Shown here: one piece after another, positions 56,945-64,000 of the stretch
Layout: each line of letters starts with the position of its first letter
Position numbering within the stretch: position 1 is the stretch's first letter
Assembly: GCF_021603645.1 (NCBI RefSeq)
Contig: NZ_BQHJ01000011.1
Span: forward strand, 186,001 to 250,000
DNA length: 64,000 bases
Reading direction: 5' to 3'
Source: Pseudomonas pseudonitroreducens
GTDB taxonomy: Bacteria; Pseudomonadota; Gammaproteobacteria; Pseudomonadales; Pseudomonadaceae
Notes under the pieces: model-generated
Database searches by the model: none
Seen by the model: the letters and a program-made list of their open reading frames with translations, nothing else
Told to the model about the DNA's origin: nothing
Program-made: the position numbers and the translations under genes

Positions 56945-57490
56945 ATGAGTACTAAATTTTGGAATTTCCTAGTTGCGGGGATTTTACTCTTTCTCTCTGC
57001 AGTTTCGATGGCCAGTGAAAAGGCAGTGAATTTCGATTTTGGAAGTCGCAGCGCGCCGGAGAAAGCAGATCGGACAGTTGAGATTAAGATTGGGGATCTC
57101 TACTTCGAGCCTTCTCGTATAGATGTAAAAAATGGCGAGACCATTCGATTTGTATTGAAAAACGAAGGGCTGGTTCTTCATGAGTTCAATCTGGGCAAGG
57201 CAGCGGCGCACGTGCAGCACCAGAAGGAAATGGTGGAGATGTTCAAGAGTGGCTATTTAACGGCAATGAAAGTTAACGACGCCGAGCACGATATGGCGGG
57301 TATGGAAGGTGACATGCATGGCATGAGCATGCCCAGCATGAACCACAATGACGCCAACAGCGTTTTAATTGAACCAGGTCAAACCAAGGAACTGGTTTGG
57401 ACATTTAGTAAAACATCGGGGCTGCAATTTGCGTGCAACGTTCCAGGGCATTACCAGAAAGGGATGGTAGGGCAGATTGCCATAAACTAG
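56945..57490 (+). CDS. CopI-like periplasmic cupredoxin
   Basis: A 181-residue secreted blue-copper-type protein. The signal peptide ends near SMASEKAV. The cupredoxin fold starts at VEIKIGDLYFEPSRI. Type 1 copper ligands are in place: His in VLHEFN, then Cys, His and Met in FACNVPGHYQKGM. Between them a Met/His-rich insert (about 115-135, DMAGMEGDMHGMSMPSM) may store extra Cu(I). Similar CopI proteins protect the envelope from copper. The start follows GAGAGGTGTTCT. GC content is lower than in the copABCD genes. Confidence 0.87.
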   Translation: MSTKFWNFLVAGILLFLSAVSMASEKAVNFDFGSRSAPEKADRTVEIKIGDLYFEPSRIDVKNGETIRFVLKNEGLVLHEFNLGKAAAHVQHQKEMVEMFKSGYLTAMKVNDAEHDMAGMEGDMHGMSMPSMNHNDANSVLIEPGQTKELVWTFSKTSGLQFACNVPGHYQKGMVGQIAIN

Positions 57491-57615
57491 TGGATGGCGA
57501 GGTTGCGCTGCAGGCTTGTGGGTAGGGAGTAGAGCTCCCGCCGGCGGCTAACAGCGATGCTGGCCGCGTGCGGCTACGCCCTGCGAGCCCCGGCAGGTAG
57601 CGGCAAGGCTGATCC

Positions 57616-57629
57616 TTACAGAAATGTAA
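57616..57629. promoter_or_regulatory. CopR box before copABCD
   Basis: A perfect inverted repeat TTACA-GAAA-TGTAA about 150 bases upstream of the copA start. It differs in one loop base from the box before copR. A TAAATAT string 15 bases downstream may be the -10 box. Confidence 0.75.
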
Positions 57630-57777
57630 TCATCGCGACTGCCTAAATATGGCAAATTTTTCAAGGACATCTGAGCCTCTGATCGTCAGGCTCGAAATGA
57701 AGTCCACTTCATAATGGCTCGAAAATGGCCCCAGAAATTGGTTCCTAAGAGCTCTCTTCAAGCAGGGTCGTAGTGGA

Positions 57778-59562
57778 ATGCAGAACAAAACGTCAAGACG
57801 GACTTTCGTTAAGGGCCTTGCGGCGACAGGCATTCTCGGTGGTCTCGGTTTGTGGCGCACCCCCGTCTGGGCCCTTACCAGCCCGACTCAACCGGCCGTG
57901 CTTGCCGGTACCGAGTTCGACCTGTTCATTGGTGAGACTTCAGTCAATCTGACTGGCGCAGTTCGTACAGCAATGACCATCAATGGATCGCTTCCTGGGC
58001 CAACTTTGCGTTGGCGCGAAGGTGACACGATTACACTCCGCGTTCGTAATCGCCTGAAGGAAGATACCTCCATTCATTGGCATGGAATAATTCTCCCAGC
58101 CAACATGGATGGTGTGCCGGGTTTAAGTTTCCAGGGAATTGCTCCCGATGGCATGTACGAATATAAATTCAAGGTCAATCAGCATGGTACCTACTGGTAC
58201 CATAGCCACTCTGGCTTCCAGGAGCAGCTTGGCGTTTTCGGGCCGTTAATTATCGACCCCAAAGAGCCAGAGAAAATTTCTTGCGACCGTGATTATGTCG
58301 TCATGCTGAGCGATTGGTCGGATGAGAATCCCAGTCGTGTCCTTGCCAAGCTGAAGAAAGACTCTGGTTATTACAACTTTCATAAACGCACTGTCGGGGA
58401 TTTCATTGATGATGTAAGCGAGAAGGGTTGGTCGAAAACTGTCGCCGACCGAAAAATGTGGGCTGAAATGAAGATGAGCCCAACCGATCTCGCCGACGTA
58501 AGTGGTTATACCTACACCTATCTCGTCAACGGTCACGCACCTGATACCAATTGGACCGGCATTTTCAAGCCCGGAGAAAAGGTCCGACTGCGCTTCATCA
58601 ACGCCTCTGCAATGACCTACTTCGATGTTCGGATTCCCGGACTGAAGATGACAGTAGTGGCTGCAGATGGGCAGCCAGTCCAGCCGGTAAGTGTTGATGA
58701 GTTCCGCATTGCCGTTGCTGAAACCTATGACGTCATTGTCGAGCCGACAGACCAGGCCGCATACACCATCTTTGCTCAATCGATGGACCGTACCGGCTAC
58801 GCCCGAGGCACGCTTGCGGTAAAGGAAGGAATCAGTGCGACAGTTCCGGCGCTAGATCCCCGCCCACAAATCACCATGGACGATATGGGGATGGGAGGCA
58901 TGGACCATGGAAGCATGGCGGGCATGGATATGTCCGGGATGGACCACGGCGGCATGGCGGGTATGGATATGTCCAGCATGGACCACGGCGACATGGGTGG
59001 CATGGATCACAGCCAGATGCAGGGGATGGGCGCACAGATGCAATCCCACCCTGCGTCCGAGGCCGATAATCCCTTGGTCGACATGCAGACCATGACCCCT
59101 ACGGCGAAGCTCAACGATCCGGGTATTGGCTTGCGTAACAATGGCCGGCGTGTGCTGACCTACGCCGATCTCAAGAGCACATTCGAAGATCCTGACGGAC
59201 GAGTCCCATCCCGAACCATCGAGCTACACCTGACCGGCCACATGGAGAAGTTCTCCTGGTCGTTCGATGGCATTGAGTTCGCTGATGCCAAGCCGCTACT
59301 CCTCAAGTATGGCGAGCGTGTTCGTATCACCCTGGTTAACGACACCATGATGACGCACCCCATCCATTTGCATGGCATGTGGAGTGATTTGGAGGATGAA
59401 CAGGGCAACTTCATGGTGAGAAAGCACACCATCGACATGCCGCCGGGCTCGAAGCGCAGCTATCGCGTGACGGCTGATGCGCTTGGTCGATGGGCCTATC
59501 ACTGCCACCTGATGTATCACATGGAACTGGGCATGTTCCGTGAAGTGCGAGTGCAGGAATAG
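57778..59562 (+). CDS. copA: Multicopper oxidase CopA
   Basis: A 594-residue periplasmic multicopper oxidase that oxidises Cu(I) to the less toxic Cu(II). The Tat signal has RRTFVKG (Arg7, Arg8), so it is exported folded. Copper-site motifs are complete: HWHG (His100, His102), YHSHSG (His142, His144), HPIHLHGMW and HCHLMYHMELGMF. Residues about 362-425 form a Met/His/Asp-rich insert with MDHG- and MDMS-type units that bind extra copper. It leads copABCD; copB starts nine bases later. The ribosome-binding site is poor (GTAGTGGA). Confidence 0.96.
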   Translation: MQNKTSRRTFVKGLAATGILGGLGLWRTPVWALTSPTQPAVLAGTEFDLFIGETSVNLTGAVRTAMTINGSLPGPTLRWREGDTITLRVRNRLKEDTSIHWHGIILPANMDGVPGLSFQGIAPDGMYEYKFKVNQHGTYWYHSHSGFQEQLGVFGPLIIDPKEPEKISCDRDYVVMLSDWSDENPSRVLAKLKKDSGYYNFHKRTVGDFIDDVSEKGWSKTVADRKMWAEMKMSPTDLADVSGYTYTYLVNGHAPDTNWTGIFKPGEKVRLRFINASAMTYFDVRIPGLKMTVVAADGQPVQPVSVDEFRIAVAETYDVIVEPTDQAAYTIFAQSMDRTGYARGTLAVKEGISATVPALDPRPQITMDDMGMGGMDHGSMAGMDMSGMDHGGMAGMDMSSMDHGDMGGMDHSQMQGMGAQMQSHPASEADNPLVDMQTMTPTAKLNDPGIGLRNNGRRVLTYADLKSTFEDPDGRVPSRTIELHLTGHMEKFSWSFDGIEFADAKPLLLKYGERVRITLVNDTMMTHPIHLHGMWSDLEDEQGNFMVRKHTIDMPPGSKRSYRVTADALGRWAYHCHLMYHMELGMFREVRVQE

Positions 59563-59571
59563 GAGAACAGC

Positions 59572-60576
59572 ATGGACCTCGAACAGACCCGTCACTCCGT
59601 TTTAGCCAGCATCGCAGTCCTTGGGGTGAGTTTGCTCCCTTTGGCGGGTGCCCACGCTGAAGAGCCGATGCAAGGCATGGATGGCTCCCAGATGCAGGGC
59701 ATGGATCACTCCCAGATGCAGGGTATGGATCATTCCCAGATGCAGGGCATGGATCATTCCCAGATGCAGGGTATGGACCACTCCCAGATGCAGGGCATGG
59801 ATCATTCCCAGATGCAGGATGCGGACTACTCCGATATGCAAGGAATGCAACCGGCTGCACCAACGGAAAGCCGCACGCCAATTCCTGTATTGACCGATGC
59901 TGATCGTGCCGCTGTGTACAAGGGCAGCATGGACCACCATATGGGACAAGCACTCAATTCCCTATTCGTCATTGATAAGTTGGAGTGGCAGGACGCCGAT
60001 CAAGGTAGTGCCCTCAGTTGGGAGGCCAACGGCTGGGTCGGTGGCAATATTGATCGCCTGTGGTTGCGCTCCGAAGGGGAGCGACTCAATGGGGTTACCG
60101 AGAACGCTGAGCTGCAGGCCCTGTGGGGGCACTCCATCGGTCCGTGGTGGGACGTAGTTGGCGGCGTGCGGCAGGACTTCAAACCTGGCTCGCCACAAAC
60201 CTGGGCAGCCGTTGGCGTCCAGGGGATGGCCCTGTATGACTTCGAAACCCAGGCAACTGCCTTCCTGGGGGAAGGTGGCCAAAGCGCTCTGAGGCTCGAA
60301 GGAGATTACGACATCCTCTTGACCAATCGCTTGATCCTTCAGCCGACCGCCGAATTGAACCTCTACGGCCGGAATGACCCGCAACGTGGTAACGGGTCAG
60401 GTATCTCTAACTCAGAAATCGGGCTGCGGCTTCGTTACGAGGTCGTCCGGGAGTTCGCGCCCTACATAGGCGTTACTTGGAACCACCTCTACGGAAAAAC
60501 AGCGGACTACGCCCGCGAAGAGGGGGAGGACGCCAGCGAGGCACGCCTGGTCCTCGGTGTACGTATGTGGTTCTAA
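59572..60576 (+). CDS. copB: Outer-membrane copper resistance protein CopB
   Basis: A 334-residue CopB. After the signal peptide (cut near GAHAEEP) comes a run of eight-residue units MQGMDHSQ (about residues 33-88), then a hinge, and a beta-barrel domain (about 115-334) ending in VLGVRMWF with the terminal Phe of outer-membrane proteins. CopB binds copper and is thought to control its passage across the outer membrane. The start follows AGGAGAACAGC. CopC comes 69 bases later. Confidence 0.94.
   Translation: MDLEQTRHSVLASIAVLGVSLLPLAGAHAEEPMQGMDGSQMQGMDHSQMQGMDHSQMQGMDHSQMQGMDHSQMQGMDHSQMQDADYSDMQGMQPAAPTESRTPIPVLTDADRAAVYKGSMDHHMGQALNSLFVIDKLEWQDADQGSALSWEANGWVGGNIDRLWLRSEGERLNGVTENAELQALWGHSIGPWWDVVGGVRQDFKPGSPQTWAAVGVQGMALYDFETQATAFLGEGGQSALRLEGDYDILLTNRLILQPTAELNLYGRNDPQRGNGSGISNSEIGLRLRYEVVREFAPYIGVTWNHLYGKTADYAREEGEDASEARLVLGVRMWF
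59668..59835 (+). repeat. 24-bp coding tandem repeat in copB
   Basis: Seven 24-base units code for MQGMDGSQ, five copies of MQGMDHSQ and a diverged MQDADYSD. The central five differ only at a few third positions, so slippage or recombination could change copy number. Confidence 0.92.
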
Positions 60577-60645
60577 CTGGCTATTTCACCCCTTCCGTGT
60601 TTCTTCCTAAATAAACATAGCGGTTTTAGCCGCGAGGAGTCTTGC

Positions 60646-61032
60646 ATGCAAAATCTCAAAACGTTCGCCGTCATGGCTGCGCTCGGGGCGGGAGTGCTGC
60701 TGAGTACGGCAGCCCAGGCACACCCCAAGCTGCTCTCCTCCTCGCCCGCTGAGGGAAGTGTCGTCGAGGCTCCGGGCAAGATCGAATTGCACTTCTCAGA
60801 AACGCTGCTGACTCAACTCTCTGGCGCCAAGCTTGTCATGACTGAAATGCCAGGCATGTCTCACTCCTCCCCCATGGGCGTGAAAGCAGCTGTCTCGGGC
60901 GGCACCGATCCGAAAGTGATGCTCATCACGCCGGCAGCTCCTCTCACCACCGGTACTTATAAGGTCCAATGGCGGGCCGTTTCTTCTGATACGCACCCGA
61001 TTACTGGCGCTGTTACCTTCAAGGTGAAGTAA
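60646..61032 (+). CDS. copC: Periplasmic copper-binding protein CopC
   Basis: A 128-residue protein. Signal cleavage at AAQA-HPKLL frees an N-terminal histidine, the Cu(II) ligand of CopC proteins; a second ligand region is SSDTHPITG near the end. The Met-rich part MTEMPGMSHSSPMG (about 66-79) could form the Cu(I) site. Immunoglobulin-like beta barrel. The start follows GAGGAGTCTTGC. copD begins three bases after its stop. Confidence 0.95.
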   Translation: MQNLKTFAVMAALGAGVLLSTAAQAHPKLLSSSPAEGSVVEAPGKIELHFSETLLTQLSGAKLVMTEMPGMSHSSPMGVKAAVSGGTDPKVMLITPAAPLTTGTYKVQWRAVSSDTHPITGAVTFKVK

Positions 61033-61035
61033 GTC

Positions 61036-61974
61036 ATGGGCGACCCCGTCACTATCGCTCTACGCTTCGCCCTGTATGTTGATCTGATTATGCTTTTCGG
61101 TTTGGCGTTGTTCGGCCTGTACAGCCTTAAGGGACAAGAGCGGGTCAGCGGGGCGGTATTCAACTTCGAGTCGATATTGGTGTGGGCCGCCTTGATCGGT
61201 ATCTTGCTATCTGTAGCTGCAATGCTTCAGATGGCTAAGGTGATGAGCGGTGTTTCCAGTTTCTTCGAAATACATCGCCATATTTTAGAGATGATCTTAG
61301 CGGGCACCGATGTCGGGTTGACTTGGATAGTCAGGGTCGCGGCCTTGGTATTGGCAGCGATCGCTGCCCTGTTCAACAGGCGCGCGCCAACATTGAGTCT
61401 GCTGGCAGTATCCGCACTAGGTGCTATCGCCCTTGCTAGCTTGGCCTGGACAGGGCACGGCGCTATGGATGAGGGTATCTTGCGCTATGTGCATTTTACC
61501 AGCGACATTGCCCACCTTCTCGGTGCAGGGGGATGGCTGGGCGCCTTGGTAGCCTTCGTATTGCTACTCCGCTCCAAGAAGCTTGAAGGTGAGCAACATC
61601 TCCGCTTGTTGTCGCGGACGCTCACAGGTTTCGAGAAGGCAGGAGCTCTGATCGTTATTAGCTTGACAGTTACTGGCATCGCTAATTATGTGCTAATAAT
61701 TGGTCCGGAAATTGGTGGATTGGTAAAGAGCACGTACGGTTTATTGCTGACAATCAAGGTCGCGCTCTTTGTTGCGATGTTAGTGCTTGCTGCAGCAAAC
61801 CGCTATCACCTCAGTCCTTTGCTAGATCGGTCGTTGCAGACTGGTAGTTATGCTCCTGCAATTAATGCGCTACAGCGCAGTATCATTCTTGAGTTCGCAG
61901 TGGCGATTGTCATTGTCAGTCTCGTAGCTTGGTTCGGAACACTGAGCCCTGAAATGGACATGGCTATCGAATGA
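61036..61974 (+). CDS. copD: Copper resistance membrane protein CopD
   Basis: A 312-residue inner-membrane protein with about eight hydrophobic segments. In P. syringae CopD works with CopC in copper import, so its part in resistance is to tune uptake. Conserved histidines appear in LAWTGHGAMDEG and YVHFTSDIAHLLGAGGWLG. It ends copABCD, and an open promoter region with a dyad follows. Confidence 0.92.
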   Translation: MGDPVTIALRFALYVDLIMLFGLALFGLYSLKGQERVSGAVFNFESILVWAALIGILLSVAAMLQMAKVMSGVSSFFEIHRHILEMILAGTDVGLTWIVRVAALVLAAIAALFNRRAPTLSLLAVSALGAIALASLAWTGHGAMDEGILRYVHFTSDIAHLLGAGGWLGALVAFVLLLRSKKLEGEQHLRLLSRTLTGFEKAGALIVISLTVTGIANYVLIIGPEIGGLVKSTYGLLLTIKVALFVAMLVLAAANRYHLSPLLDRSLQTGSYAPAINALQRSIILEFAVAIVIVSLVAWFGTLSPEMDMAIE

Positions 61975-62049
61975 TATTGAATTTACTTTCTGCAAGCGTG
62001 ACTCAGCAATTCCGCGAGACTCGCACTGATCGTCTGAGTGGGTTGAAAA

Positions 62050-62070
62050 TTGCCAAAATGTAATTTTGGC
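62050..62070. promoter_or_regulatory. Dyad and partial CopR box before the PtrA-like gene
   Basis: GCCAAAAT-GTA-ATTTTGGC (62052-62070) is a perfect dyad. It also contains TTGCC-AAAA-TGTAA (62050-62063), with the right half and spacing of the CopR boxes but a changed left half. It lies 94 bases before the start at 62164. Confidence 0.5.
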
Positions 62071-62163
62071 CTCAGCTTCCCAACAGTATGCCCTGGCTAC
62101 TATGTCCTTGAGCATAATGCTCAAGCCGTCAAATGACGGATGAATATTAGCAAGGACCAATAT

Positions 62164-62370
62164 ATGAACTCATTCAAAACTCTTGTGGCAATTGTTGTTT
62201 TTGCTGCTTCTTCTCTAGCCATGGCCGAGAGTGGTGGGGATCGCACGTTTGCCAAGATGGAAAAAATCCGCCAATCCTTCGTTGAAAACTCTCTAGTTAA
62301 TAAAGAGCAGAAGGCATCTTCTCCCGTAGCAGAGTCCGATTTAAAGGGAAATGAACACAGCAAGTGCTAG
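62164..62370 (+). CDS. PtrA-like small secreted copper-responsive protein
   Basis: A 68-residue protein with a signal peptide ending in SLAMAESGG. The following SGGDRTFAKMEKIRQSF resembles the start of PtrA, the copper-induced periplasmic protein next to copRS in P. aeruginosa (PA2808), which was first described as a repressor of type III secretion and later as a copper-tolerance factor. A single Cys is the last residue. The ATG at 62164 is preferred to 62140 because it begins the signal peptide. Confidence 0.72.
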   Translation: MNSFKTLVAIVVFAASSLAMAESGGDRTFAKMEKIRQSFVENSLVNKEQKASSPVAESDLKGNEHSKC

Positions 62371-62651
62371 GCACTTCGTTGTCTCGCTGCTTCCTCACGC
62401 CCGTCGAGCACTGATGGGCAAATGCGTCCATGTGCCGATGGGGTCGTGAGGATAAGCTCTACGGCGATGCAGCCAAAGAAAGTTGCCATACGTATGTAAC
62501 GGTGTCTAAACCGACAGGCATCCCGATGCTGCCGGGTGCCCCTTGATACGTACCATTTTGGTGGTCGATCCCGTGCTTAAAAAGTTTGGTAGGGTTTACC
62601 ACCGAGCTACGGGATCGGCGAAGCAGGGATAGTCAGAATAGGAGCCTGAAA
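62371..62651. other. Noncoding stretch after the copper island
   Basis: About 280 bases without any open frame of note. It marks the right edge of the copper genes before the damaged insertion sequence. No operator or repeat is evident. Confidence 0.4.
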
Positions 62652-63677
62652 GCGGGCCTAAATAAACGTCCCTTCGTGGACCAAGCTGTGTAAAAACACA
62701 GCGAGCACTGGATAGGCCGGACATGGATTGATTTTAACGATATCCAGCGGCCTCTTGGAGGCCTGGTGTGTCCATCATGGGCATTCAGTTGATTTGGCAA
62801 GTGCTGCTTCCACGATTCTGTGCGACGCGTTCGGAAGGCTGCCAATGGGGTTTCAGGCCTTCATTGCCGCTATCAGCGCACTATTGCCCAGCAGGTTCAG
62901 CACCCGTTTGAAGTTGTAGGCGAGCACATGCAGGCTCATTTCCGTGCTCACGCGGTTGAGCGTCTTGGTGAGGAAATGGGTGGCGTCCATCCAGGCCTTC
63001 AATGTGCCGAAAGGATGCTCCACTGTCTGGCGGCGGATGCGCATCATCTCCGGTAACTGATCCAGGCGGGACTGAATCGCGTCGATCACCGACTCGTGTT
63101 CCCAGCGACTCACTCGCCGCAGCGCACTCGGTGTGCACTGATCTTTCAACGCACAGCCTTGGCGATTCGAACTCTAGGAACGGTGCAGCTTCAGGCCTTT
63201 CTCAACTGCCGGCAGACAACACGAATGGCTTTGCCGTTGTCCTTGCGGAAGTTGGCGATGGTCTTGACGTCCGGCATCAGGCGTCCGGTCAGCCACATCA
63301 ACTCGACGTTGCTTTGTGCTTCACGCTCGAGGCGGCGACTCGACTGGATGCGGTTGAGGTAACCGTAGATGTAGATCTTCAGCAGGACGGCCGGGTGATA
63401 CGCAGGGCGGCCAGTTTTGGCGGGAATCACGTGGCCGAAGCCCATCCGCCCAAGATCGAGTTCATCGACGAACACATCGACTATTCGCACCGGATTGGGG
63501 GCCGCGACGTAATCATCCAGGCTCTCGGGCAGCAGTGTGCATTGACCTCGATGCTCGCCGTGGATGAAACGCTTCTTGGACTGCCCCGCTATGACTGCCG
63601 ACGGCAGGACAGCAAGAGCACCAGCCACGTTTTTTACACGGCCTGGGCCAGAAGCGGACGGCGAAAGTTTAGCCCGC
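62652..63677 (-). mobile_element. Internally deleted IS1182-family element
   Basis: The left end (62652-62695) and the right end (63630-63677) are imperfect inverted repeats: both read inward GCGGGC, TAAA, GTCC, CTTC, TGG, CCA and GTGTAAAAA in the same order. Between them lie only the two ends of an IS1182 transposase. At about 1.03 kb the element is some 0.6-0.7 kb shorter than a full one. The outer limits are approximate and I see no clear target duplication. Confidence 0.7.
62853..63628 (-). pseudogene. IS1182-family transposase, central part missing
   Basis: The N-terminal fragment (63628 to 63191) has the family start KRFIHGEHRGQCTLLPESL, the DUF772-like part (LKIYIYGYLNRIQSSRRLE) and ends at FRKDNGKAIRVVCRQL. 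After a stop and a frame change the C-terminal fragment (about 63173 to 62853) begins at GCALKDQCTPS and runs through RRQTVEHPFGTLKAWM and EMSLHVLAYNFKRVLNLLG. About 240 residues between, including much of the catalytic core, are gone. A GTG at 63628, inside the right repeat, is a possible start. Not functional. Confidence 0.85.
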
Positions 63678-63902
63678 AAGCTTTTTCGTAGCGGTGTTTC
63701 ATCCGCGAGGACGGAACTGTGATTCTTCAACCGAGATTTCTCTTGAGCGCCGCCGGATTCTGAAATGGACGCATGAAAGCGACCTACCATCCGAGTAGGT
63801 GCCTGCAACTGCCGATGCGACACAATGCGCCAGAGCGACTCAAGCGACTACGTATTGCCTCGGAAACGGGTTTGAAAGAGATGCATGGGGCGTCTGCGGG
63901 TC

Positions 63903-64000
63903 CTAGATCTTGATGGTGCCGGTCACCAAGCCATAGATCCCGCCGAGAGCGGCAGCAATCGTCACTACGAATATCATCAACTCGACACCGGAGAACAGCC
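63903..64000 (-). CDS. C-terminal end of an unidentified membrane protein (runs off the window)
   Basis: The last 98 bases code, on the minus strand, for LFSGVELMIFVVTIAAALG followed by GIYGLVTGTIKI and a stop at 63903. This is one hydrophobic helix with short ends. The rest of the gene is outside, so no family can be named. It lies to the right of the damaged insertion sequence and may belong to the continuing ICE or its cargo. Confidence 0.45.
   Translation of the reverse strand, partial: LFSGVELMIFVVTIAAALGGIYGLVTGTIKI

Noticed and set aside
59668-59835. CRISPR-like periodic repeat
   Set aside because: The 24-base units are contiguous, without spacers, and code for a protein repeat in copB.
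59602-59949. Open frame rich in His and Leu opposite the copB repeats
   Set aside because: Its HALHLGMI pattern is simply the antisense of the MQGMDHSQ repeats.

Overview
The window is a Pseudomonas chromosome segment. The first 22.8 kb follow, gene for gene, the order I know from the P. aeruginosa PAO1 PA0952-PA0976.1 block: thioredoxin, acylphosphatase, proS, oprD, HIT protein, slyX, cold-shock membrane protein, Dps, fmdB-like, aspS, pmpR, ruvCAB, ybgC-tolQRAB-pal-cpoB, queE, queC, tRNA-Lys. The OprD and Pal sequences look orthologous to the P. aeruginosa proteins, but several genes differ enough that I would place the strain in a related species of the P. aeruginosa group rather than P. 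aeruginosa itself.

The tRNA-Lys(UUU) gene at 22675-22750 is a classic integration site. Directly after it begins an integrative and conjugative element (ICE): a tyrosine recombinase (23097-24353), a MobH-type TraI relaxase, a small unknown gene, a ParDE toxin-antitoxin pair, a DUF3742 gene, and then a long minus-strand operon (27969-42616) coding a type IV secretion system of the PFGI-1/ICEHin1056 kind (MPF-G). It includes TraG-like, TraU-like, VirB4/TraC-like, TraB-like, TraK-like, TraE-like and TraL-like proteins, a lipoprotein, a DsbC-like thiol protein and the RAQPRD protein. The TraB-like gene carries a frameshift in a run of nine Cs. No coupling protein TraD, partition gene or second att site lies in the window; these should be beyond the right edge.

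From 43.1 to 62.4 kb the ICE carries a dense copper/silver resistance island. It holds a cusCBA tripartite efflux operon followed by a decayed cusF, several small Cys/Met/His-rich secreted or membrane proteins, and a P1B-ATPase with YHS and heavy-metal-binding domains. A CopZ-like chaperone and a DUF411 protein sit behind a CueR-type operator. The copRS two-component system, a CopI-like cupredoxin, copABCD and a PtrA-like small protein complete it. Two perfect TTACA-N4-TGTAA boxes, before copR and before copA, suggest CopR control, while the palindromic long-spacer promoter before copZ suggests control by a MerR-type copper sensor coded elsewhere. Together the genes would pump Cu(I)/Ag(I) from cytoplasm to periplasm (ATPase, chaperone), oxidise or bind it there (CopA, CopC, cupredoxin, Met-rich proteins), and expel it across the envelope (CusCBA, CopB).

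The right end holds an internally deleted IS1182-family element (about 62652-63677) and the 3' end of an unidentified membrane-protein gene that runs off the window.
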